From the NCBI GenBank assembly GCA_033296885.1, contig MU863928.1:172448-236447 (forward strand): a DNA stretch of 64,000 nucleotides, read 5' to 3'. Both the position numbers and the translations under genes were made by a program. A model generated the notes under the pieces. The model was given only the letters and a program-made list of their open reading frames with translations, was not told where the DNA came from and ran no database searches. Below, one piece after another: positions 25,356 through 35,038 of the stretch. Each line of letters opens with the position of its first letter. The stretch's first letter is position 1. Origin of the DNA: Triangularia verruculosa. Lineage: Eukaryota; Ascomycota; Sordariomycetes; Sordariales; Podosporaceae.

Positions 25356-25857
25356 ATGCCCGTTCCCTTCGAGACCCTCATTCCCTATGTCATCATCACT
25401 GCCGTAAGAGCTCCCCGAACTATGCGCAGCGCCGATACGAAGAGGGACCACGATTGCTGATGGAGGTGTAGATGTTTGGCGTGACTGGTGCTGGGTTGAG
25501 TGGAATCAGACACTACGCCGGTGGCGGAAAGAAGCACAGATGGTCCATTGACACCTGGGACAGGGTATGTTGATCTTGCTATTCGATCGCTGGTTCTTGA
25601 GCTAACATGTGCCTCGAATAGCAAAGTATGAACCTTCTTCTAACTGACCAGTATGGCAGTCATGGCCAGGTGCTAACACATAACCTCAGTGATGGACCGC
25701 GACAGACGACTCACAGGAGTGTTACGAGGGCAAACAGACAATCCAATCGCCCCGGCAGGCTTCGAAGTCAACCAGCCTTGGAGAGTACGTGCTCTTTCCG
25801 AAGTCACCAATCATGCAGAAAGCTTACTATTTCCAGGCCGAGAAACGCTTCTCTTAA
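25356..25857 (+). CDS. nuo9.8: NADH:ubiquinone oxidoreductase subunit NUO9.8 (MWFE/NDUFA1)
   Basis: Five exons, 25356-25403, 25472-25564, 25622-25625, 25690-25784 and 25837-25857, encode 86 residues. This is the one-helix MWFE-type accessory subunit of the membrane arm of mitochondrial complex I. It starts MPVPFETLIPYVIITA, runs through the membrane helix MFGVTGAGLSGIRHY, then WSIDTWDRQ, MMDRDRRLTGVLRGQTDNP and GFEVNQPWRAEKRFS. The third exon has only four bases (CAAA); leaving it out shifts the frame into an immediate TGA, so it is needed. Its flanking introns have GTATGT/GTATGA donors, TAG and CAG acceptors and CTAAC branch points. The last exon has only 21 bases. The same window carries IND1, an assembly factor for the same complex. 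Family known from Neurospora and mammals. Confidence 0.93.
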
Positions 25858-25983
25858 AGAATGAAAATGGAAGCAGGGTAGAAATCAAGACACTGGTGTC
25901 GAAAGACGAGGGCGCACATATGATAGACCACGAACCACCTCATTCTTCTGATCCTCTTCGACACCATGGTGGTGTACAAAATG

Positions 25984-27189
25984 TTAAATCTGTATTTGAG
26001 GCCGGTTCTTGTTTAGCCCTTCCAGAAGTGTACATGCCTGACATATCTCCTGGCTGGACATGTATCCACAGCGCTTGCATTGGCCGAGCACTTGTCTGCC
26101 TCCCTTAGATGGCCCAGTGCCACTTCTGATGGGCAACACCTTCTCTGTGTCCTTTTCTGCTTGCTTAGGCTTGGATATTGCCTTTGCGACATCCACCTCA
26201 AGCTCGGCGTATTCCTCGTTCTCTCTGAGCTGCTTATCCATGGCGGCCATCTCACCTCCCGGAGTACGCCCATTTGTTGACCCGCATCCTCCTATATCAT
26301 CTTCTGCTGGGGCAGCAGAGGTTACCTTCTGCCCTTTGCATGCGCAGGATGACGGAGACTCTCCTGGCACCAGCCTGGCCATGTCTTCTCCACTCCGTAC
26401 AATGTCCAGGATGGCACTTGGCCGTACTTTCTCGAGCTGCTTGATGAGACTTCTGGCACTGCCACGGAAGGCTTCAGGGCTATATATGCACTCTGTGCTG
26501 AAGTACTCGAGCTTCTTGTGAAATGCATAGAGAACAATCTCCTTCTCATATGAATACTTGAGTGGCTTGCTCCTCTTGACCTCGGACCTATCATCTCCCG
26601 TCACAATGCTGGTGCTTCGTGAGAGCCGCGACAAGTCTGCGCGCAACAAGTTCATCATGACCGTCTCGGCCACATCGTCGGCATTATGACCCGTCACGAC
26701 ATGCTTGATGCCCAGCATCTTTGCGCCTCTGTCGAGAGCCTGCCGTCGAAATACACCGCAGTAGGTGCAGTTCCCTTTCTTGCCGATGGTCTGAACCACT
26801 TCGTCCATGGTCCAGTCGTACAACTCCTTGTAGCCGACAATTTTGAGGGGCATATCGTATTGAACGGCATTGTTCATGACTGTCTTTAGTGAATCGTCTC
26901 GGTAGCCTGTGATGCCCTCGTCGATGCTTAGCAGTACAAGGTCAAGTCCGTACCCATGTCGTTCGTTGAGTGTCTTGAGGACTGATGCGAGCACTGTCGA
27001 ATCCTTGCCACCTGAGGCTCCAATAGCGACCTTCTCCCCGGGGTAGAAGAGTTTGGATGATGTGATTGTGTGATGGATTTCGTCCTCGAATACTCTGATG
27101 AAGCACTCTTTGCAGAGCTTTGCGTGGTTCTTGGGTCGCTTGATATATGCCCTTCCTATCTTGCAGATGGCACAGAGTGATGGTGCCAT
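25984..27189 (-). CDS. NCS6: NCS6/CTU1, cytoplasmic tRNA 2-thiolation protein 1
   Basis: A single exon of 401 residues. NCS6 with NCS2 thiolates the wobble uridine of cytosolic tRNAs for Lys, Glu and Gln, using sulfur delivered by Urm1. The N-terminal zinc-binding Cys pairs (CAICK and CKECF), the PP-loop ASGGKDSTVL near residue 58, the CTYCGVFRRQALDRGA stretch, GHNADDVAETVMMNLLR, and a C-terminal pair of Cys motifs (CKRCGY and CQACTLLEGLN) are all present. An insert of about 80 residues before the C-terminal zinc motif is typical for filamentous fungi. The gene is read away from the ribosomal protein gene eL8, from which it is separated by only 362 bases, and ends 126 bases from the nuo9.8 stop in a convergent arrangement. 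Confidence 0.95.
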   Translation of the reverse strand: MAPSLCAICKIGRAYIKRPKNHAKLCKECFIRVFEDEIHHTITSSKLFYPGEKVAIGASGGKDSTVLASVLKTLNERHGYGLDLVLLSIDEGITGYRDDSLKTVMNNAVQYDMPLKIVGYKELYDWTMDEVVQTIGKKGNCTYCGVFRRQALDRGAKMLGIKHVVTGHNADDVAETVMMNLLRADLSRLSRSTSIVTGDDRSEVKRSKPLKYSYEKEIVLYAFHKKLEYFSTECIYSPEAFRGSARSLIKQLEKVRPSAILDIVRSGEDMARLVPGESPSSCACKGQKVTSAAPAEDDIGGCGSTNGRTPGGEMAAMDKQLRENEEYAELEVDVAKAISKPKQAEKDTEKVLPIRSGTGPSKGGRQVLGQCKRCGYMSSQEICQACTLLEGLNKNRPQIQI

Positions 27190-27551
27190 GTTGATCTCTT
27201 GAGGTTGTGATCCACAGAAGGTGGTTTCGAATAGCTGGCCTCCAGAATAGAAGCTCGGTAGTTTTTTAATCTTCGGCTATCAATGTCGATGTCGGGAAAG
27301 ACTTGCCTCTCACTCATGTTCTTTGAGTCAAAGGCCTACGGGTGGGGTGAGCCTAGATCCGACGAGCTGCCCCACCATTCGCGGGCGCACTGGCTGAATG
27401 ATCTGCCCCACTGAACCCTACTGCTGGCCCGAGCTTTTTTTCTCAAATCCACAATCCTCTTTTTCTTGTGCAGCTCCGCCAAAATTTCTCTTCTCTCCAG
27501 ACTTCTTCTCATCGACAAGCTCCCGGTACAGAGCCAACGCCCAACGACAAA
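27190..27551. promoter_or_regulatory. Divergent promoter of NCS6 and eL8
   Basis: The 362 bases lie between opposite start codons. The side toward eL8 has pyrimidine-rich tracts (near 27435-27500, with runs such as CTTTTTTTCTC and CTCTTTTTC), as common in fungal ribosomal protein promoters and leaders. Confidence 0.65.
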
Positions 27552-28706
27552 ATGGTAAGCTTATTTGCTGGTTGATGAGCATGGCGATGCCATCTTTGGA
27601 TGTGCAATTGCTAGATGCTATTCTGCTCTCGATTTATCGAGTGGCATGAAATTTTCCGCTTGCTGGTCGCAAGATCGCAGGTGATGAAATGGCTTGAGCT
27701 GTGATCGCGGTGTTTGGCGGAAACGCCTCTCGCCCGTCCGCTCTTTAGAGTTCTAGAAGACCACCAGTCAATGTCGAACATTAGCTGATGTCTTCTTCTC
27801 AATGATAGCCTCCCAAGTCTGGAAAGAGAACCGCCCCCGCCCCCTTCCCTCAGGGAAAGGCTGGCAAGAAGGCCCCCAAGGTTAGTCCATCCTTCAAAAC
27901 ATCACATTCTCCCCCATTGAAGGCGCTGACACCCAGTTAGAACCCTCTCATTGAGAAGCGGACTCGCAACTTCGGCATTGGCCAGGACATCCAGCCCAAG
28001 CGCAACCTCTCGCGCATGGTCCGCTGGCCCGAGTATATCCGCCTCCAGCGCCAGAAGAAGATCCTCAGCCTCCGCCTGAAGGTCCCCCCTGCGATCGCCC
28101 AGTTCCAGCAGGTTCTCGACAAGAACACGGCCGCCCAGGCTTTCAAGCTCCTCAACAAGTACCGCCCTGAGACCAAGGTCGAGAAGAAGGAGCGTCTCCT
28201 CAAGGAGGCCACCGCCATCAAGGAAGGCAAGAAGAAGGAGGATGTCTCCAAGAAGCCCTACGCCGTCAAGTACGGTCTCAACCACGTTGTCGGCCTCATT
28301 GAGAACAAGAGAGCCTCCCTTGTCCTCATCCCCAACGATGTCGACCCCATTGAGCTCGTCGTCTTCCTCCCCGCCCTCTGCCGCAAGATGGGTGTCCCAT
28401 ATGCCATCATCAAGGGCAAGGCCAGACTCGGCACTGTCGTCCACAAGAAGGTATGTTGGGCTTTTTCTGAAATATTTATTGAGCTCTTGCTAACTTTGTC
28501 ACCAGACCGCTGCCGTCCTCGCCCTTGCCGAGGTCCGCTCCGAGGACAAGAACGAGTTCTCCAAGCTCGTCTCTGCCATCAAGGAGGGTTACATGGAGAA
28601 GAACGAGGATGCCCGCAAGAAGTGGGGTGGCGGTATCATGGGTTTCAAGGCCCAGCAGCGCATCATCAAGCGCGAGAAGGCTATTGCCAGCGCCATCAAG
28701 GTTTAA
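27552..28706 (+). CDS. RPL8: 60S ribosomal protein eL8 (L8/L7a)
   Basis: Four exons, 27552-27554, 27809-27880, 27941-28450 and 28506-28706, give 261 residues. The first exon is the ATG alone, followed by a 254-nt intron, a pattern frequent in fungal ribosomal protein genes. The sequence begins MPPKSGKR and holds FPQGKAGKK, FGIGQDIQPKRNLSRMVRWP, the L7Ae-fold core (YGLNHVVGLIENKRASLVLI, DPIELVVFLPALCRKM, VPYAIIKGKARLG, TAAVLALAEV) and a basic end. The protein sits on the large subunit and binds rRNA through the L7Ae fold. Length is normal. Third-position C preference is strong, as expected of a highly expressed gene. Very clear. Confidence 0.97.
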
Positions 28707-30538
28707 GGAAGCATAAAGGGTCGATTGGGCGTTGTTGCACTTATTCTTGGCGTACGGGACTACCAAAACCAGATCAGGGTGAAATAAACAGCCTTGCTTC
28801 CGCCGAGATGCGGATAATGAATTGTTTCTTCGGATGGGACACGAATGGATTGCTTGATACCCCTTAATGCGAAAGTCTTAAAAAAACACTGTACACTGTG
28901 CTGGGTCCCTGATGGTGAAGGGGTTGAGTGAGCTCCTGGTGCCGCAGATCTGGGGTCTCACCGAGGTCAAGTACTTTGGCAAAGGCCGGCTGCAACTGCT
29001 CTCGCTGGCAGGATTGGTGCAGTGTTTGGTGTTTCAAAGACTTGAGGTGACTTGAAGTGAATGTTGTGCAACACCAGTGAAGGATCGACAGAACCGGAAG
29101 AAGTATTCCATGGAAAGCGACCCCCGCGGGATGAACTCCGTGTCTCATGGCGTCCAGCATATCTGTTCTCCGGTGACATGTCCGACTGCACGGCAGACTC
29201 AGCCAGCCATCGCTCGGGAGTATCGTGCCCCCAGCTACGCCAATTTTTTCCTCTATCTACAGTGATAGTAGAGTTTCGCCACACCGCGTTCGACAGCTGT
29301 ACTCCCGGTAGACATCCATCGACACTGTTCTAGACCTCGATGAAAGTACCCCGTGTTCGTCTCCGCGCTTAGAAGTTCCTTGTATTAATTGAAGCATCCA
29401 GGGCCAGCAATTCAGCGTGGTTTTTAATAGAAGAGAGAGAGGTTGGTTAAGCTCCTTGATTGCAACTCTGAGTTTCACACTCGGATGGGGTAAAATGTCT
29501 GTGTGTTTGCGTCGGTTTTTGACGATGGTGAAAGGAGATGCCGTTCTTGCTTTTTGCCCATGGTGGAAGACATGGCCAAGTTTCATGTCCGATTTCAGAT
29601 TCGGAGCTTCAGGGGTGTGCCCAGGCCGGCGGCCAGCCAGGGCCATCTGTTCGAACTGTGGCCCTGTGGGAAGCGACCAGATGAATTTCAACCCCCGCGG
29701 GATGGTGGATCAGGGTTACACTCAACATCTTGGGGAAGTTAAAACAGGGCGGTTAAGGTTGGTGGTCTGTGCGTTATCCATATCCCCGGGGTACTCGGGG
29801 CCCAGTGAGCAAGATAGGTTGGTGGATAGGTTAATTTTAAGCTTCATCCCACGCCGGGCTGAGGCTGGCGGGGTGAGAGGGGGAAAGGGGGGAGATCGAA
29901 GCGATGACACACTGGGTAGGATGGTCAATTAGACACGGCGGGGGGGAGGGAGATGCTGGCGCGCCAAATGCGGTTGAAACCTGGGGAATTTCCTGGTTGG
30001 GATCAACAGGAGACCAGGGGAGAGAGAGGGGAGAGCTGTGATGAATGGAGCACGGCTAAAGCTGGTGACAGTTGGCGACACGATCACACGGACTGATGAG
30101 TTGTCCTTGCTTTTTCTTGGCCCTTGTTGGAAATCCGAGTTTCGGACCATCTCGATAATGAGAGAGAGAGAGGGAGAGGCTAACCCGAGTCCGGGGGAGG
30201 AGATGAGGGCGGGGGGGAGGTAACTGATTCGAGTGTTGGACCTGGAGAGACCACCAGACCACCACTTCTCCGGTTGCCTACATATACTTTGGTCTCACCT
30301 GCCCCTCTCTATCATCCTCAGCCCACCAACATAACACCTCCGGACCACCCGACATTCTCAAAAATCGCGCTCCCCCTTTCATCTGATTTATAGTTTGATA
30401 CTTAAGAAGCTAGGAGCAACCACCTTCCTGGGTTTTTAGCTTTGAGTTGTCACCGGACTCTTTCTCTCTTTCCTTCCAATTGCAGGAGCTACCTGCCTCT
30501 GTGTTACCTACAACATATCATATCTCTCAACAAACAGC
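28707..30538. other. Intergenic, eL8 3' side and carbonic anhydrase promoter
   Basis: About 1.8 kb without a recognisable gene. G-rich tracts are seen at 29870-30020. A TATA-like CATATACTTT lies at about 30281, followed by a pyrimidine-rich stretch leading to the carbonic anhydrase start. Confidence 0.5.
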
Positions 30539-31396
30539 ATGGAGGGTAAGCAACCTTGACATCCTCCCCTCGGAGAACCAATGGGGAAGCACCGATCATT
30601 TATATCCTAAACAAAACCACTAACGTGCCTCGACCAGACGACCACTTTCTCTACGCCTTGAGCTCCAACAACGCCTGGGCCGGCTACAAAGCCCATCAGA
30701 ACCCTCATTTCTTCCCCAAGCTCGCCGACGGGCAAACACCTCAGATCCGTAAGTCGACTTCCTTGTCTGTCACCATCACCAAAAGGCATATCACTAACAA
30801 AACACCAAGTCTGGCTCGGCTGCTCCGACTCCCGCTGCCCCGAAACAACCATCCTCGGCCTCCAACCCGGCGACGTCTTCGTCCACCGCAACATCGCCAA
30901 CATCATCTCCCCCACCGACATCAACACGTCGGCCGTCATCGAGTACGCCGTCGCCCACCTCAAAGTCAAGCACGTCGTCCTCTGCGGGCACACGTCGTGC
31001 GGCGGCGCCGCTGCCGCCCTAGGCGACACCCGCGTCGGCGGGGTCCTCGACACCTGGCTCACTCCCCTGAAAGCAGTCCGCTTCGCCAATCTGGAGGTTC
31101 TCAACGCGATCAAGGACGACAAGGCCCGCGCGACCAAGATTGCGGAACTGAATGTGGAGAATGGGGTCAAGGTGCTGATGGCGAATATGACGATTCGGGA
31201 GGCGATTGAGGAGAGGGGGCTGCAGGTCCATGGATGCCTGTTTGATATTGCCTGTGGCAGGATTAAGGACCTGGGGTTTGGGACGAAGGGAGGCAAAGGG
31301 GGGAGGTGGGGGTTGGATGGGCAGGAGGATGTGGTTAGAGGTAGGCATGCGCAGATTGTGTTTAGGGGGGCGAAGGGGGAGATGAGTGTAAGATGA
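30539..31396 (+). CDS. Beta-class carbonic anhydrase
   Basis: Exons 30539-30545 (7 nt), 30638-30748 and 30810-31396 encode 234 residues. The enzyme interconverts CO2 and bicarbonate; fungal forms supply bicarbonate for carboxylations at low CO2. The zinc site is complete: Cys in WLGCSDSRCPE near residue 44, with the Asp-Arg dyad, and His and Cys in CGHTSCGG near 100 and 103. Other family stretches are GDVFVHRNIAN and INTSAVIEYAV. No mitochondrial targeting sequence is seen after the tiny first exon, so a cytosolic location is inferred. The first exon (ATG GAG G) joins to give MEDDHFLYALS. It resembles yeast Nce103 and Neurospora CAS-type enzymes. Confidence 0.94.
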
Positions 31397-32363
31397 TTTT
31401 GTGGGAGATGTGAAGATGGGTTCAAGGATCGGTGGCGTTCTGGTTTGACATCGTTCATCGCGATGTTTTTGTTTGGTTATTTTGTTTCGCTCGCTCGCAA
31501 CTGGGCATTAGGGGAGCAGAAGGAGTATTAACTGGGAATGGTTGGCTTGGGAAGGGATTGTATTGCTTAGCATAGTAGCTTTGTACTTGATATTGTATGT
31601 ACATGTATTGTTTCTGTCAGTTTTGTCTGCTTTTGTTTTGATTCTGGTTGTGTGCTTCTGATGGGATTCTCTAGTTTTTTATCGCTGTTCTTGACAATGT
31701 TGCTTGCTTTGGAACCACTTACAAAGATATGGCTACTAACTAGCCCGCCATTTGCAGAATACCGACCTGAACGATCCGAACCTGATGAGCCCGCAGCTCC
31801 CGCGCCTGCCGTCTGATTACAAGTAATTAGACCCCATCTCCTTTCCGAAGAGGTGACGTCGGAGACACGAAAGGGACATGCATGTGGGGAAACGGGAGCG
31901 GGAAGTGGAGACTGTGTGGTTGACAAGAAGAGGGTGAGCGGGAGAGGAAGGTAGTGGTGGTGTGTGTGGGTGACAGTCGTATTGCATTTCTTGCATTTTG
32001 CGTTTTTGTTTGCTTTGATATATCAATCACTTACTTGCCAATGGGCCTTTTAATATTACAGCAACGATTCACAAGTTTTTTCCAACCGTTTCGTCGACCA
32101 ATTCCCGCTTCTTGCGATAACCTCAACCAACACTTTGGCTTCAAGCGAAGTTAAAGCCAAGCTTTTCTGTCAAACCGGCTTGCCAAGCCCCCTTCCCGAA
32201 CCTCCACTCGCCCGGTTTGTTTGTTACCGCTTCACCTTTTTCTTACAAGACGCTTTTCACGTTCCGGCCGGGAGATTCGGGGGAGGGTTGTTTGAAGTTA
32301 TTTTGAGCTTTTGGTGTGTTCTAAGAATAGTAGTTGCATCGACAGAGGCGAAATCGATTAAAC
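31397..32363. other. Intergenic, carbonic anhydrase 3' side and promoter of the cyclodeaminase-like gene
   Basis: Tandem arrangement of two rightward genes. Nothing recognisable as a gene; T-rich stretches near 31600-31690 probably belong to the 3' flank. Confidence 0.5.
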
Positions 32364-33831
32364 ATGACTCTTACGGTTCTTACCGATGACCAGATCTCGG
32401 GATTGGTGTCTAATCTGACAAGGGAGGAGCTTCAGAGGTTTATGGGGGTGCTGAGCGGGGCATTGCATGAGTACTCGACTGCTACGACTGTTCCTGCTGA
32501 GGCGGCGGGTGGTGGTGGTAGTAGTAGTGGTGGGAAGGAGAATGTGGTGCCGGAGATCCACCAGCCGGAGAGGACGTCGATAAGGAGTAGCGCGACGGGG
32601 GCGACGACGTTGTTTATGCCGAGTAGTAGTTCGGTTGGGACTGGGGTTAAAGGTATCTTTGAACTGTTATCATGTCAAAGTGTGTGTACTGATATGGTGT
32701 ACAGTCGTTACACTCACCTCCCCCTCCGCCGACGAGGAGAACGAACCCCCAAAAGAAACCATCAGGCCCACCGGCGCTATCACGCTGTTCTCACCACACG
32801 GCACACCCCTCGGATTCCTCCACGCCTCCACCCTAACCGCCTTCCGCACCGCCTTGGCTTCCCTGCTCCTCATCTCAAAACGGGACCCCTCCCACCTCAA
32901 AACATTCACCGTCTTCGGCACCGGCGCCCAAGCCTACTGGCACATCCGCCTCTCCCTCTCCCTCCTCGGCCCTCACATCCGCCAAATCAACATCCTCTCC
33001 CGCTCCTTCTCCCCGGCAGTCTCCTCCCTCCTCAACTCGTTCCTCACCTGCCCCCTGCGGGAAACCGAAGGGTGGTCCAGCACGCAGTTTTCCATCCTGA
33101 CCCCAGCGCACAATGAATACTCGCGGCTGCTGGAGGAGCAGTTGCTTGATTCGGATGTGATCATCTGCTGCACGCCGTCGACGACTCCGCTGTGGGACGG
33201 GGGCGTGCTGACGAGCCATGAGGGGAGGCAGAAGGGACGGTTGATTGTTGCCGTGGGGAGCTATAAGCCGAATATGCAGGAGATTCCGCAGGAGGTGATA
33301 CGGCAGGCGCTGAAGAGGCATTTTTTTCGGGATCGTGGTAGTGGTGGTGACAAGGGTGGACATTGGTGGCATTGGCATAGGCATGCGGAGGAGGGGGGGG
33401 TGGTGGTGGTTGATACGCTGGATGGGGCGCTGAAGGAGGCGGGGGAGCTGATTAGGGCGGGGGTGAGGCCTGAGATGTTGGTTGAGTATGTTTTTTTTTT
33501 TTTTTTCTTGTTTTTTAATTGATTAAGACTGACGGGGAATAGACTGGGAGAGCTGGTGATGCTTAATGATTATCATGAGCAGCACCATCATCATCGTCAT
33601 CATCACAAGAAAGATGAGAAGGAGAATAAAAAGGAGAGGGAAGACGGGGAGGTGGAGGGGGGTAAAGAGGAGGATGAGGATAAAGATCATGAGAAACTGG
33701 CAAAGTGGCTTGCAAAGGGAAATGTTATTTATAAAAGTGTTGGGTTGGGGCTGATGGACTTGTCGGTGGGGATGGAGATGGTGAGGTTCGCGGGGGAGAA
33801 GGGCGTGGGGAGCCGGGTTGACGGGTTTTAG
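32364..33831 (+). CDS. Ornithine cyclodeaminase/mu-crystallin family protein with His-rich insert
   Basis: Exons 32364-32652, 32705-33485 and 33543-33831 give 452 residues. Family members are NAD(P)-dependent enzymes such as ornithine cyclodeaminase, ketimine reductases or alanine dehydrogenase. Visible are the GVK motif (split by intron 1), HASTLTAFRTALASL, the Rossmann loop FGTGAQAYWHI, CCTPSTTPLWDG and the end GLGLMDLSVGMEMVRFA. It is about 100 residues longer than usual because of a Gly/Ser loop near residue 50 and, in the C-terminal part (33568-33700), an insert with HHHHRHHHKK followed by Lys/Glu/Asp repeats. Intron 2 begins with a run of 16 T just after its donor. Substrate cannot be assigned. 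No neighbours suggest a pathway. Confidence 0.87.
33491..33506. repeat. Homopolymer run of 16 T in an intron
   Basis: Seen directly inside the second intron of the cyclodeaminase-like gene, close to its donor. Confidence 0.8.
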
Positions 33832-35038
33832 GGGGACCTTTTGACGAGGAGCTCGCTGCAGTATTGATCTTCTCTGATGAAGGGGCGATTTTGGGGGGAG
33901 AAGGTTGCTGGAACATATTGTATTAAAATGAATAACACTGATCATCAGCTGCTGCTATCTTGAGTCTAGGTATTGGCGCTCCCTGCCGATCACGACACTG
34001 CTTGGGTCTGCTGTCTTGGATTCTGTCCCGGTATACGGGTGTGATATTACCAGCGGCGAATTCCGGTGGTTTGAGTGCATGCTGAAGGCACACTAGGTGG
34101 CTTATCTCGATGGAGCGTATGGTGATATAAAAAGTCAAGGCGAAACACGCGCTTGGGACGTCTAGAAAAACTAGGCATCGGCCATAGGGCCTGGAAAAGA
34201 CTATTCAAGAGAGGTTCTCAGAAAGGTTTCATTCCAGGCCTCAAGATAAGCAGTATACCTTGTCCGACGAAAACGGCGAGAGAGACCATATCTACTGTCT
34301 TACCGGCTACTTGAATCCACATATCAATAATAGTGACGGCTTAGATTTCAGCTCGCGCATAGAAATGTTACGAACCATCGTCCCTCCTTCTTAGCTACCG
34401 AGTTATCAAGACTAATATACCTTACCTTCTCCACCTTGTATCATCATCATCTTCTTCTTGTCTCATATATAGTCATGTAGATGGCAAGAAGCAACCCTGT
34501 GTGTGCCATTCATCCTGTAACGATATAGAAAGGTGCTGCTGGGTATGAGCATACAAACATATCCCACACCTGCGCCAAAGGTATGAGAACACCAACCATC
34601 ACAGCCACACAGCAGTCAATCATCAATCATCTCTTTCCCTTTTATACGCTATCAAAATCCAAAAAGCCAAACGTATGTATATACATAAGCCCGCCCGTCA
34701 TGTCCTGATGCGCTCATCAACAAGAATACTATGTCATGAAAAACCTCTTATCCCATTTTATTTCGCTTCTCAAAGAGAAAAAAAAACCACCTCAAAACCT
34801 CGGGGAAAAAAATATACTCGCTAACCCTTCTTCAATGCTTGAAAACAAAAACCCCATCATCCACCACCCTCTCCACCAACAAATCCTTCGGAGGCGACAT
34901 GTCATCATCATCATCCCCATCCTCCTCCTCCCTAACCGTCTCCAAATTACAACCACTCCCCTTACCCCCCCTCCTCAACTTCTCCCGCTGCTGTTGCTGC
35001 CGCTGTTCCGACGAATCCTCCGCGCCCGCCTCGGTCCT
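33832..35038. other. Convergent intergenic region
   Basis: Lies between two stop codons (cyclodeaminase-like gene on the plus strand, TCO89 on the minus strand), so it should contain both 3' ends. Moderately AT-rich near 34040-34760. No gene recognised. Confidence 0.5.
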
